Shown here: in pieces, positions 34,863-44,122 of the stretch
Position numbering within the stretch: position 1 is the first letter of the stretch
Layout: each line of letters starts with the position of its first letter
NCBI GenBank assembly: GCA_018780035.1
Contig: JADMKE010000024.1
Coordinates: 310,001-374,000, forward strand
Direction: 5' to 3'
DNA from: Candidatus Sericytochromatia bacterium
Lineage (GTDB): Bacteria > Cyanobacteriota > Sericytochromatia > UBA7694
DNA: 64,000 nt
The notes under the pieces: model-generated
Databases searched by the model: none
What the model was told of the DNA's origin: nothing
What the model saw: only the letters and a program-made list of their open reading frames with translations
Translations under genes and position numbers: made by a program

Positions 34863-35457
34863 GGCGGCCCTTTGTCTAAATTTGGTTGATAAAACTCAGG
34901 TGATTCAGAGGCATTATACTCCGAGTAGCCCTTTTGATTGGCTTAAGAAACCCTTCAGACCCTGTTACCCACTTAACACATCCTGTCAAAATACACAAAA
35001 TTCATAAAAAAACAAAAATTAATCCAAATAATATCGCTAAAATACAGTTGGTTTTGTAACCCCAATAATTGGAAAGAAATGTAACACACGTTTTGATTGA
35101 TTCAGAATCCAAAAAAATCCTGGAAGATACCTAAAAATATTGGGAAATACCAAAAAATTAACAAATAATCCAAAAACACAAAAAGTAAATTTATTTGACT
35201 GAATTTTCGTCACATTTAAATAACAATTGCGTTCACAAGCCCCGAGACGAAAAAAATTTCCGACAAGCCTGAAAGCTTGCGTTTATCTGCATTTGGGTAA
35301 GTTGGATTAGAATTGCATTCTTATCTAAGTACTTGCCGCATTTGTGGCCCAAGGGCCATAATGCTCAACGGCTGAAATTTGCCTTTTCTTTAACATTTGT
35401 TAAGGATCCCCCTGTTGGAGGCAGGGAACAGAAAAAGCAAACCAGAGGTAAGAATAA
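34863..35457 (+). other. Long intergenic region with structured 5' leader
   Basis: Nearly 600 bp before the PG-binding protein gene. The left part (to about 35240) is AT-rich and featureless. The right part has several potential helices: a long imperfect hairpin at 35296-35337 (GGTAAGTTGGATTAGAA pairing with TTCTTATCTAAG...CTTGCC), TGGCCC/GGGCCA at 35345-35358, TAACA/TGTTA at 35391-35402, and CTGTT/AACAG at 35412-35431, just before the ribosome site AGAGGTAA. The density of structure suggests a regulated leader. I could not match it to a known riboswitch class. Confidence 0.4.
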
Positions 35458-36309
35458 ATGAATCGTATCACCCTTACACTACTCGGGCTGGCGCAATTTT
35501 GTATATTGCAAAGCGCATTTGCCGCACCGTCTCCGAACGGACCCCTGCCAGAAACCGAAACCCCCACAGAAAAAGTACAACTTGCATATATCGATGCCCG
35601 CGAAGACAGGGCCGACAGATTAAATTCGATTGAGCAAGCACGATTGGCCGAAGCCCTGCGCTCGCCAAGTATCTCAGAAATACAGCAAGGGGCACTTTTA
35701 CGCCTTGGCCAACAGGGGCCAGCAGTAAAAGAAGTTAAAGACCTTTTAAATAGCCTGGGATACCCTGTTAGCCAGGATGATCAATTTGATCGCACCACCC
35801 TGAATCAGATTGGCCAATTTCAAGAAAAACACAATCTGGTTCCAGCCAAAAGTCACTATTGGGGCATTGTTGGACCTGAGACCCTTGAAAAACTACAAAA
35901 AACATCTGGTCGGGGCAATTATAATCCCCGCTTTGGACAGGCCCTGGTCAACTATGCCCGCTCGCGCGTGATCGGCACGGAAAGATATTGCTACCGTTTT
36001 GTCGCTGAAGCAATCCATGCCTTTACAGAGCCATTTTTGATGGGTTATCACGCCTATATGGCCGCTGATTATCTGGCCAAAAGTCAATCTTTTCATGAGA
36101 TCTTTCCCAGTGTCAAAGTTTTGGAAAAATTGCCAGCTGGGGCCATTGTCGTCTGGGGCAAAGGAAACTCCCGCTCAGGGCATATCTCGATAGCGGATGG
36201 TCAGGGCAATGAAATTTCCGACCATATTCGCCCCCAAATGCTCTCTCATTATGGTGGAGCCCCGTTCCGGGCCTTTCTCCCTGTCGCAGCAAAGATCGGC
36301 AAACAGTAG
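35458..36309 (+). CDS. Exported peptidoglycan-binding protein with CHAP/NlpC-like C-terminus
   Basis: 283 residues. Signal peptide about 1-22 (LLGLAQFCILQSAFA-A). A PG_binding_1 domain spans about 80-145 (LRLGQQGPAVKEVKDLLNSLGYPV, FDRTTLNQIGQFQEKHNL). The C-terminal about 110 residues contain GTERYCYRFVAEAIHAF and, later, SRSGHISIADGQGNEISDHI. A Cys near a helix start followed by a downstream His in a GHISI-type strand fits the CHAP/NlpC-P60 cysteine-peptidase fold. That suggests peptidoglycan amidase or endopeptidase activity; binding is firm, catalysis is inference. AGAGGTAA precedes the ATG; upstream lies a structured leader. Confidence 0.7.
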   Translation: MNRITLTLLGLAQFCILQSAFAAPSPNGPLPETETPTEKVQLAYIDAREDRADRLNSIEQARLAEALRSPSISEIQQGALLRLGQQGPAVKEVKDLLNSLGYPVSQDDQFDRTTLNQIGQFQEKHNLVPAKSHYWGIVGPETLEKLQKTSGRGNYNPRFGQALVNYARSRVIGTERYCYRFVAEAIHAFTEPFLMGYHAYMAADYLAKSQSFHEIFPSVKVLEKLPAGAIVVWGKGNSRSGHISIADGQGNEISDHIRPQMLSHYGGAPFRAFLPVAAKIGKQ

Positions 36310-36328
36310 TCTGAATCAAAGGTAAATT

Positions 36329-36700
36329 ATGAAAATCTTCCCAATTGTCTTGACCCTGATCTTCATTGGCATGATTGTCCTTTATGTCTTCATAGGTCGG
36401 CTGGGCGGGGGTGAGCAATTGCAGCAAGACAAAGCACTGGCCGCAGAAATGGAAGGGCGCGAAGCCTTAACCCAATCCAGAGCGGATTTGGCATTGCTCT
36501 ACTTTGACAAAGGGCTCAAAGCGCTCAAAGAAACACCGACAAGCCCTCAGCTCAGTCGTTTATGGGCTGGCCGTGGCGATGCCTTGGCTGCCCTCAAACG
36601 CTGTTCAGAGGCAAAAATCGCCTGGTCTGAAGCCTGTAAAAGGGGCCAAGCCATGGCCTGCAAAGCCGTCTGTAAGGCCCAAATGCCTGCCAAGCAATAA
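36329..36700 (+). CDS. Small membrane-anchored TPR-like protein
   Basis: 123 residues. An N-terminal membrane anchor (IFPIVLTLIFIGMIVLYVFIG) is followed by a helical segment with a TPR look (ADLALLYFDKGLKALKETP, LSRLWAGRGDALAALKRCSEAKIAW). Four cysteines cluster near the C-terminus (RCSEAKI, EACKRGQAMACKAVC). AGGTAAATT lies before the ATG and the gene follows the PG-binding gene by 19 bp, so both probably act in the envelope. No family recognised. Confidence 0.55.
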   Translation: MKIFPIVLTLIFIGMIVLYVFIGRLGGGEQLQQDKALAAEMEGREALTQSRADLALLYFDKGLKALKETPTSPQLSRLWAGRGDALAALKRCSEAKIAWSEACKRGQAMACKAVCKAQMPAKQ

Positions 36701-36727
36701 TCCAACTTGGCACTGAGAAAATTGGAC

Positions 36728-39700
36728 TTAACTTTCGAGCAGGGCCAGCAAGTCTTCGGCTTCGATCCGCAGTGTTCCATCGGCCTGCTCGCTGTAGATG
36801 CCCTCACTCAGAGCGGCTTTTTTCTGTTGTAAGAGCAATATCTTTTCTTCAACAGTCTGCTCACAGATCAGTTTATAGACAAAGACAGGCTTGTCTTGGC
36901 CAATGCGCCAAGCCCGGTCGGTGGCTTGGTTTTCGGCAGCGGGATTCCACCAAGGATCATAGTGAATTACGGTATCCGCGGCAGTCAGATTGATACCCAC
37001 CCCACCGGCTTTGAGTGAAACCAAAAAGACCGGTGCTTCGCCGCGCTGAAAGGCATCCACCACATTTTCGCGCTTACGGGTCGCACCTGTTAAGCGCAAA
37101 GAGGGAATATTCTGCTTTTCCAAACCGGCTTCGATCAAATCCAACATGCTCACAAATTGCGAGAAGATCAAAATTTTGCGGCCTTCTTCTACCATTTCGG
37201 GCACCGTTTCGAGCAACCATTCGAGTTTGGCCGAATCTTTGACTTTTTTGGCTTCGTCCAATTTGGGCAAGCGGGGATCACAGCAGATTTGACGCAATTT
37301 AAGCAGAGCGTCTAAGAGCACAATCTGGCTGCGTTTAAGGCCAATTTTCCCAATTTCTTCACGCACACGGGCATCCAGAGCCACCCGGATGGTTTCGTAA
37401 AGATCGCGCTGCGCACCACTCAGGGCCACATATTGAACCATCTCGCTCTTGGGTGGCAAATCGCGGGCCACTTCTAGTTTGGTCCGTCTCAACAAAAATG
37501 GGCGCATACGCTGGCGCAGGGCATCGGCGCGAATTCCATCTCCCAATTTTTCAATCGGTGTGCGGAATCGGCGGCCAAATTCTTTTGAGCTGCCAAGAAA
37601 ACCGGGCATCAAAAAGCGGTAAATCGACCAGAGTTCGTCGAGGTGATTTTCGACAGGGGTGCCACTCAGGGCCAGACGATGTCTGGCCTCGAGTTTACAA
37701 ACAGCCTGGGCCGTTTTGGCCAGGGGATTTTTGATCATCTGGGCCTCATCGAGAATGAGCAGATGAAAACCCTGGTCGAGGTAGTGCTCCAGGTCGATGC
37801 GAATCAGGGCATAAGTGGTTAAAATTAAGTCTGCATCTGCCATTTTGACAAAGTCTTCGGCCCGATTGGCTCCATGTAAGACCAAGACCTTAAGATCGGG
37901 GGCAAATTTTTCGGCCTCGCGGCGCCAATTGGGAACAACACTGGTAGGGGCAATTACCAAGGTGGGTTTATCAGCTCGGCCTGAACGTTTTTCAATCAGC
38001 AAATGGGCCAGAGTCTGAATCGTCTTACCCAAGCCCATATCGTCTGCGAGCACACCATGGAAGCCAAACTCACGCAGGAATTGAAGCCAATTGAGCCCCT
38101 CCTGTTGATAGGGACGCAATGTGGCATTAAAGCCCTCTGGCACCTGTACCGTGTCGAGCCCGCCAAAATCATGCAGACGACCCGCCAATTTGCGCAGATG
38201 TTCGCCCCCTTGCCAATGCAGGCCAGGATCATTGAGCAAACTGCCCAAGCCCAAACCTTGATGCCAGTTCAGACGCACAGAGCCATCAGGATTGAGGCCT
38301 TCGTCATCATAAAGTTCAATCAGGGTGGCCAACATGCCTTTGATGCGGCTGGAAGGAACCCTCAACCAACGCTCTGTGCCCACGGGCAATAAGAGAAATT
38401 CTTCGTTGGACAGGCGTTCGAGCAATTCTTGGGGTTCGTCGACCGATTGCAAAAGACCTTCAAGCAAAGGCAATAAATTGACCTGTTTGCCATCAATTTC
38501 AATACCCAGACTCAGATCAAACCACTCGCCTTTTTCATCATTGCTGATACTGGCTTCCCAGTCACTTTCGCCTGGATACACCTTTAAGCTAAAGTCTTCG
38601 GCCAAAGACACGGTCCAACCCAAAGACTCCAATTCAGGCGCGGAGACCCGCAGCCAGTATTCCCAAGCCTGGGCTTGGGCCAAGGCCCCATCCCCCGGCA
38701 AAACGTGAGTCACGCCATCCCCCACCGCTTCGAGGCAAGAGTCAAGCAATTGTTCGCGGAAGCGTTTTTCGGCTTCGGGTTCACGTTGCAATTGATAGGT
38801 TCGGCCCTTTTGTTCGAGGCGCAAGGATTGATTTTCATTGGTGGGGTTGAGCGTCACCCCTGAATAATCAAAGGCCAACTGGGCAACGTAAAGAGGATCA
38901 CGGCCTTCACGGGGCAGCCCTCTTAAAACAAGCATGGGCTCAGGTTCAACCCCCACAATTTTTTTGAGTTCGTTGCGGGCGCCTTCGGGCAATTTAAGTT
39001 TGAGGTCGGGCACGAGTTTAAGCAATTCGGCATTGGCAGCCTCGATTTGACCTTTGGGAATACTCGGTGCTTTGAGTAATTCTTCGACCAGACCCGGCGC
39101 CATTTCGGTTTCAAGCGGGCCGAGACTGCGTGTGCTGGCATCAAAATACCAGGGCCCGTCGATCTGAAATGCCTGTTTGACAGGCGGGGTACTGATGGCG
39201 TGTAATTGCCAGCCTTTGGGTGCTTGGCGCCAGGCAAAATCCAAGGGACGGGATTCCCCCTGAACCAGCCGTAAGCCATCGGGACTCTGCATGCGACAGC
39301 GGCCACTGGCCAACATCAGATCCAAAGCCAAGGCCCCCGTACTGCCTCTGAGCACCAAACTGGTCGTCGCAGCGGCAGCAGGACCGGGGTCGGCCAAACT
39401 CATCAAAAGCCTGCCAATTTCTTGATCTTCGGGGGTGTGACGGGTTTGCGGTCCCAGTAATTTGCTCAAGGGCTCGGGACGGGTCAAACGACTGCCATTT
39501 CTGCCCCGTTTCGAGTCAAAGGTACGCAGATCAATTTTGGCCTGGTCCCCCACAATCGAGAGCACATACAGCAGACGCAGCGGTTGGGGACGATCGGAGT
39601 TGATTTGGGTGACCTGCTTGCGCAGACGCCCCAACCAGGCTTTATAGGGCTGTGCATTTTCGTTGCGGTTTTGCCCACGGTTCTGCGTCGCTTGGGCTTC

Positions 39701-40105
39701 TGGCCGGTTTTTGCGGGCAGGGCGGTCAACTTGTTGCCGTTCGGGTTGAACCCGAACGGGCTGATAGGGTTCGGGCTGATAGGGCTTCTTGGCCGCAGGC
39801 ACAGCCACACGGTCTTGACGGGCCAACCAGGCATAGCCCAAGGCGGCACAATGTTTGCAGTCAAATTCAATCGGGCAATTGCACTGCCCGGTCATATTTG
39901 CGGGACGGCTCGGGTCAATTTCGAGCGTGACCTCATACGGAAGCTGTCGGCTGCCTTTTACAAGGCCGTCGACCAGCGTCACGCCTGGTAGGGTCTGGCA
40001 GTCAAAATGCAGTACGCGGTCCTGGCACCAATAGGTCCAGCCTTTGTCTGCAGCGACTTTGCCGTAGGCTTTTTGGATTATGTTTTCGATTTTCGATAAT
40101 GTCAT
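36728..40105 (-). CDS. SWIM zinc-finger SNF2-family helicase/ATPase
   Basis: 1125 residues. The N-terminal SWIM motif (CNCPIEFDCKHCAAL; CxC...CxH, about residues 74-88) is a zinc-binding nucleic-acid or protein contact. A long middle region follows, then a full SNF2 engine from about 655: LRPYQQEGLNWL, ADDMGLGKTIQTLAHL (Walker A), VIAPTSVVPNWRRE, LDEAQMIKNP, LSGTPVENHLDELWS, then ILIFSQFVSMLDLIE, SLKAGGVGINLTAAD and DRAWRIGQDKPVFVYKL. This is the bacterial SWIM-SNF2 (HepA/RapA-like) type, thought to remodel nucleoprotein or RNA polymerase complexes. Single gene, full length. Confidence 0.9.
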   Translation of the reverse strand: MTLSKIENIIQKAYGKVAADKGWTYWCQDRVLHFDCQTLPGVTLVDGLVKGSRQLPYEVTLEIDPSRPANMTGQCNCPIEFDCKHCAALGYAWLARQDRVAVPAAKKPYQPEPYQPVRVQPERQQVDRPARKNRPEAQATQNRGQNRNENAQPYKAWLGRLRKQVTQINSDRPQPLRLLYVLSIVGDQAKIDLRTFDSKRGRNGSRLTRPEPLSKLLGPQTRHTPEDQEIGRLLMSLADPGPAAAATTSLVLRGSTGALALDLMLASGRCRMQSPDGLRLVQGESRPLDFAWRQAPKGWQLHAISTPPVKQAFQIDGPWYFDASTRSLGPLETEMAPGLVEELLKAPSIPKGQIEAANAELLKLVPDLKLKLPEGARNELKKIVGVEPEPMLVLRGLPREGRDPLYVAQLAFDYSGVTLNPTNENQSLRLEQKGRTYQLQREPEAEKRFREQLLDSCLEAVGDGVTHVLPGDGALAQAQAWEYWLRVSAPELESLGWTVSLAEDFSLKVYPGESDWEASISNDEKGEWFDLSLGIEIDGKQVNLLPLLEGLLQSVDEPQELLERLSNEEFLLLPVGTERWLRVPSSRIKGMLATLIELYDDEGLNPDGSVRLNWHQGLGLGSLLNDPGLHWQGGEHLRKLAGRLHDFGGLDTVQVPEGFNATLRPYQQEGLNWLQFLREFGFHGVLADDMGLGKTIQTLAHLLIEKRSGRADKPTLVIAPTSVVPNWRREAEKFAPDLKVLVLHGANRAEDFVKMADADLILTTYALIRIDLEHYLDQGFHLLILDEAQMIKNPLAKTAQAVCKLEARHRLALSGTPVENHLDELWSIYRFLMPGFLGSSKEFGRRFRTPIEKLGDGIRADALRQRMRPFLLRRTKLEVARDLPPKSEMVQYVALSGAQRDLYETIRVALDARVREEIGKIGLKRSQIVLLDALLKLRQICCDPRLPKLDEAKKVKDSAKLEWLLETVPEMVEEGRKILIFSQFVSMLDLIEAGLEKQNIPSLRLTGATRKRENVVDAFQRGEAPVFLVSLKAGGVGINLTAADTVIHYDPWWNPAAENQATDRAWRIGQDKPVFVYKLICEQTVEEKILLLQQKKAALSEGIYSEQADGTLRIEAEDLLALLES

Positions 40106-40180
40106 CTCGCTTCAGTGTAAGGGAGGAGAATCACTTCAGCCAAGCAGAAAGAGAGAAAAGGTTGATCCTGAAAACAGAAT

Positions 40181-40210
40181 TTGAAGCTGTCACAACAAAA
40201 CTGCTAAAAT
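40181..40210 (+). promoter_or_regulatory. Candidate sigma70 promoter for the hybrid kinase gene
   Basis: TTGAAG (40181-40186), an 18-bp spacer and TAAAAT (40205-40210). The -10 box ends only 8 nt before the ATG at 40219, so the transcript would start at or next to the start codon (leaderless). No Shine-Dalgarno sequence is present. Confidence 0.5.
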
Positions 40211-40218
40211 TCTAGGGT

Positions 40219-42093
40219 ATGTTTAAACAACCCCATTTGCGTGTCCCCCTACTTGAAGCCTGCTTTCATCTGCTAAAAACACCCGATGCAGAACAGGCCC
40301 CTGAACCGATGAAAAGTGCCCAGTCTCTGCTCTGTGCCTATCTACTCGACCAGAATGAATTGTCTCAAGACCTCCCCGCACTTGAAAGCTGTTTACACAA
40401 TCTCACAACCCACCCGGATCCGATTTGGGTGCTCGAAGCCCGCTCCTGCTTGGCTTTGGTCGCATTAAAATATTGCCGTGAGACGGGTTCTATCTCGCGT
40501 TTGGGGCCCGCCATCCAAAAAATTCTGAGACAATTAAAACGGGCAACAGCCAATTTTAAAGGCAATTATTTGCCCGAAACCAGCCTGATAGAAGCCGAGC
40601 GGGCCCATTGCCAAAATAAAATCCCACTGGCCATGCGCCTGTATGATCAGGCAATTGAAGAAGCCAAATTGCACCATGAACCCCAATTAGAGGCCTTGGC
40701 CCATGAACTCGCTGGACAGTTTTATGCAGCTCTGGGACATTTCCGCATTGCTGAAATCTATTTGCTGGCTGCTTATCAGATGTATATCAATTGGGAAATT
40801 GAAGTGCTGAAATTAAAACTAGAAAAAAAATTCCCTTTTTTATTAAGTGCGCCCCAGCGCCTTCCTGATCCAGACGATCGCCCCCCCAGTCTGGCTGAAA
40901 TCAAAGCCGAAGATCTCGATCTGGTTAGCCTGATGAAAGCCTCTCAGGCCCTTTCAAGCGAAATCAGTTTGAACCATTTTTTAGAAAAATTGCTGACCTT
41001 GATGATGGAGTATTCGGGGGCTCAAAAAGTGTCTTTACTCTTGCCCGAGGGGGGCACTTGGTGGATCGAGGCACACGCCGAATGGAACAAAGATATTTAC
41101 ATTTTGCACCAAAGTCTCTCCAAAAACCGCATGGTCTCTACAGGAGTGGTTGAAGCGGTGATTCAGAACAAACAGCGGGTGCTGATCAACGATTTAACAG
41201 CGGATCACCCCTTTAGCGAAGATGCTTATTTATTGGCCTGTGAACCGGAAGCCGTGCTCTGTCTACCGATTCTCAATAAAGGCCAACTGAGCGGTGTGCT
41301 CTATTTGGAAAACACCACCGAGGCCGGCCATTTTAGCCCCCATGAACTGCAAATTCTCGAATTGCTCTCCAGTCAAGCAGCGATTTCACTTGAAAACACC
41401 CGTCTTTATCACTTGATGCAATCCCAGAACGTAGATCTTGAGCAAAAAGTCTCACAACGCACGGCCCAATTGGCCCAAGCCAATCAGGCCAAAAGCCAAT
41501 TTTTGGCCCATATGAGCCATGAGATTCGGACACCCTTAAACGCGATTATTGGCTTCTCCCGCCTATTGCGCAATGCCCAGGGCTTGGCCACTGAACACCT
41601 TGATAAATTAAATATCATTGTCAACAGTGGAGATCACCTGCTCAAACTCCTCAATGATGTTTTGGAAATGGCAAAAATTGAGGCAGGCAACCTGGAATTA
41701 CATGAAGACAATTGTGATCTGCAGGTGTTGGTTCACGATTTGCAGGAGATGTTGCAATTTAAGGCCCAGGCCAAAGGACTTGAACTCAAAGTGGAAATGG
41801 CCCTGAACACCCCACGCCTGATTCGCTGTGATGAAAAGCAATTGCGTCAAATTTTGATCAATCTTCTCAATAACGCACTCAAATACACCGAAACGGGCAG
41901 CGTCAGTCTTAAGGTCAAGGCACGGGCATTGCCAGGCCCGCAAGATACCAACTCAATTTTAGGGTTGAAGATACGGGCATGGGCATTTCAGACGATCAGA
42001 TTGAAAGCATTTTTCAGCCATTTGTGCAATTACAAAGCCAGGGACGCAGCCGCGAAGGGGTGGGCTTGGGTTTGGCCATTAGCCAACAATTGA
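40219..42093 (+). pseudogene. Hybrid sensor histidine kinase, N-terminal fragment (frameshifted)
   Basis: Reads 624 codons, but only the first about 575 belong to the true protein. About 1-215 is helical and ends EIYLLAAYQMYINWE, like the TPR-type region that precedes GAF in large cyanobacterial kinase/AAA/GAF/histidine-kinase proteins. GAF is at about 245-400 (VLCLPILNKGQLSGVLYLEN, LLSSQAAISLENTRLY). HisKA has the phospho-acceptor H434 (MSHEIRTPLNAII). The HATPase N box is DEKQLRQILINLLNNALKYT. At 41941-41946 the frame breaks, and the ATP-binding G boxes continue in the other frame. A single missing base near 41945 restores continuity (PGPQ-x-YQLNFRVEDTGMGIS). Confidence 0.8.
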
Positions 42094-42875
42094 TTGAAAA
42101 AATGGGGGGTAAATTGGAGGTGCAGAGCACCCTGGGCCAAGGTTCTCAATTTGAATTCCAGATTCCTGTCTGCCTCAGCAGCCCCAACCAACCAGCGATT
42201 CATCTTCAAAAAAAAATCCTGGGTCTTGCCCCTGATCAAGGTGAAATACGGATTTTGATTGTGGATGATGATGCTCACAATTGCCATTTGCTTGAACAGT
42301 ATTTGTCTCCACTGGGCTTTCAAATACAGCTGGCCGAAAATGGTCAGGTCGCTGTTGAAAAATATAAATTTTGGCAACCCCACTTGATTTTGTTGGATAT
42401 GCGTATGCCGATTATGGATGGCTATCAGGCCGCCCGAGAAATCAGAAATCTGATCAAAGCGGGCCATCCAACAACGGTCATCGTGGCAGTAACCGCCAGT
42501 GCGTTTTCTAATGAACAAGCCAAAACCTTGGCCGCAGGCTGTGATCTGTTTGTAAGGAAACCTGTCCAAGAGCAAGAAATCTGGAATCTGATTGCAGAAC
42601 AATTGGGTTTGCAATACCGCTATGCTGAAGACCCACAACCGCAACAAAAAAACTGGGTTGCCCTACTCTCAGCCATCCCCTCCCAAAAGCTAACCAATCT
42701 GCGCGAAGCAGCTGAACTGGGTTATATGGAGGCCTTGGAAAAGGCCATTGTAGCCATATTTCCCCACAGCCCTGAATTGGGTCATTTACTCAATCAATGG
42801 GCCCAGCAATTCGAATACAGCGAGATCTTAAACTTATTGAGCGATTCACACCTCTCTCAGAAGCCTGTATTATGA
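41946..42875 (+). pseudogene. Hybrid sensor histidine kinase, C-terminal fragment (HATPase end plus receiver)
   Basis: Continuation of the kinase in the -1 frame. From 41946 it reads YQLNFRVEDTGMGISDD (G1 box), then GVGLGLAISQQLIEKMGG (G2 box), then a receiver domain ILIVDDDAHNCHLLEQYL with the phospho-acceptor Asp in LILLDMRMPIMDGY (codon 42396-42398) and the conserved Lys in LFVRKPVQEQE. The first ATG in this frame (41979) lies inside the G1 box and has no ribosome site, so independent translation of a functional kinase is unlikely. If the frameshift is an assembly error, 40219-42875 is one intact gene of about 885 codons. Confidence 0.8.
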
Positions 42876-42901
42876 ATGGGAATTGAAATACAGGAAATCC
42901 C

Positions 42902-44122
42902 ATGGCTGAAGATATTGTCCTGATTGACGACAACCCCCATAATTTGCATCTTCTGATCAATATTCTCAAAGAGCAAGGCTATTTGGTGCGCCCATTCACT
43001 TCGGGGAGACAGGCCCTGAATGCGATTGGAAAAGAAAAACCCGATTTGATTCTGTTGGACATTCGCATGCCTGAAATGGATGGTTATGAAGTTTGTTTGG
43101 CCTTAAAAAGTCAGGAAAACTTAAAACAGATTCCAGTCTTGTTTATCAGCGCCATGCACGACACCGAAGAAAAAGTAAAAGCCCTCAAAGCTGGGGCCGT
43201 GGATTATATCACCAAACCTTTTCAAGAGGCCGAAGTTTTGGCCCGGATCGAAAGTCAATTGACGATTCTCAAACAGCGCAGGCAATTGGAAAGTATTCTC
43301 AACAGCTCCCAAGATGGCATAGCAGCCTGTGAAGCCCTGCGCGACGAAAATGGCCAAATAAAAGAGTTTAAATGGGTCCTGCTCAACGCCTCAGCAGAAA
43401 AACAATTCGGTAAAAACCCGGAAATTCAAGCAGATGGACTGTTTGAAGACTTTGTCACGGTTGTCGAAAAAGGGGAAGTTCTCGACAAAGAGCTGTTTTT
43501 AGAGCAGAAACAAATATGGCTGCACCTCAGTGCGGTCAAACTCGACGACGGTCTGGCGGTGACCTTCCGCGATACCACTGAACGTAAAAATTTGGAAATA
43601 AAATTGGCCCAACAGGCCCAAATGGACGGTTTAACAGATATTGCCAATCGGCGCTTCTTTGACCAAATTTTGCAAAAAGAATGGCAACGCTGTCTGCGCA
43701 ATGGCATGCCACTGGCCTTGATTCTTTGTGATTTGGATTATTTTAAACATTACAACGATCACTTTGGCCATTTGCAGGGCGATGACTGCCTGATTCAGGT
43801 TACCCAGGCCTTGAAAAAAGTCATCAAACGACCCGGTGACATCTTGGCCCGTTATGGGGGAGAGGAGTTTGTTGTGCTTTTGCCAGAGACCCCTTTGCAA
43901 GGGGCCTACCAAGTCGCCCAGGCCATGGCAGAAGCCGTCCACCAATTGGCCTTGCCGCATCCAGAGTCCCCCAAACACAAATACGTCGCCCTCAGTCTTG
44001 GCCTGGCGGTGGGTATCCCCCGCTCAGAGAAGACCAAAGAACAATTACTCAATGCGGCAGACAAAGCGCTGTATCAGGCCAAAGATCGCGGCCGCAACCA
44101 AATCTGTGTTTTTGAAGACTAA
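42902..44122 (+). CDS. Response regulator with GGDEF diguanylate cyclase
   Basis: 406 residues. Receiver domain at about 4-120 with acidic pocket LIDDN, phospho-acceptor D53 (LILLDIRMPEMDGY) and K in DYITKPFQEAE. A short PAS-like linker runs about 130-225 (ILNSSQDGIAACEAL...VTFRDTTERKNL). The GGDEF domain has the active site GGEEF at 319-323 and an inhibitory I-site RPGD at 310-313, five residues upstream. It should make c-di-GMP when phosphorylated, with product inhibition. It lies 26 bp after the hybrid kinase, its likely cognate sensor. The stop overlaps the convergent NRPS-like gene by 4 bp. Confidence 0.9.
   Translation: MAEDIVLIDDNPHNLHLLINILKEQGYLVRPFTSGRQALNAIGKEKPDLILLDIRMPEMDGYEVCLALKSQENLKQIPVLFISAMHDTEEKVKALKAGAVDYITKPFQEAEVLARIESQLTILKQRRQLESILNSSQDGIAACEALRDENGQIKEFKWVLLNASAEKQFGKNPEIQADGLFEDFVTVVEKGEVLDKELFLEQKQIWLHLSAVKLDDGLAVTFRDTTERKNLEIKLAQQAQMDGLTDIANRRFFDQILQKEWQRCLRNGMPLALILCDLDYFKHYNDHFGHLQGDDCLIQVTQALKKVIKRPGDILARYGGEEFVVLLPETPLQGAYQVAQAMAEAVHQLALPHPESPKHKYVALSLGLAVGIPRSEKTKEQLLNAADKALYQAKDRGRNQICVFED

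Noticed and set aside
35240..35457. c-di-AMP (ydaO/yuaA) riboswitch before the PG-binding hydrolase-like gene
   Set aside because: The context fits, but the conserved sequence blocks of that class are not visible; only generic hairpins are seen.
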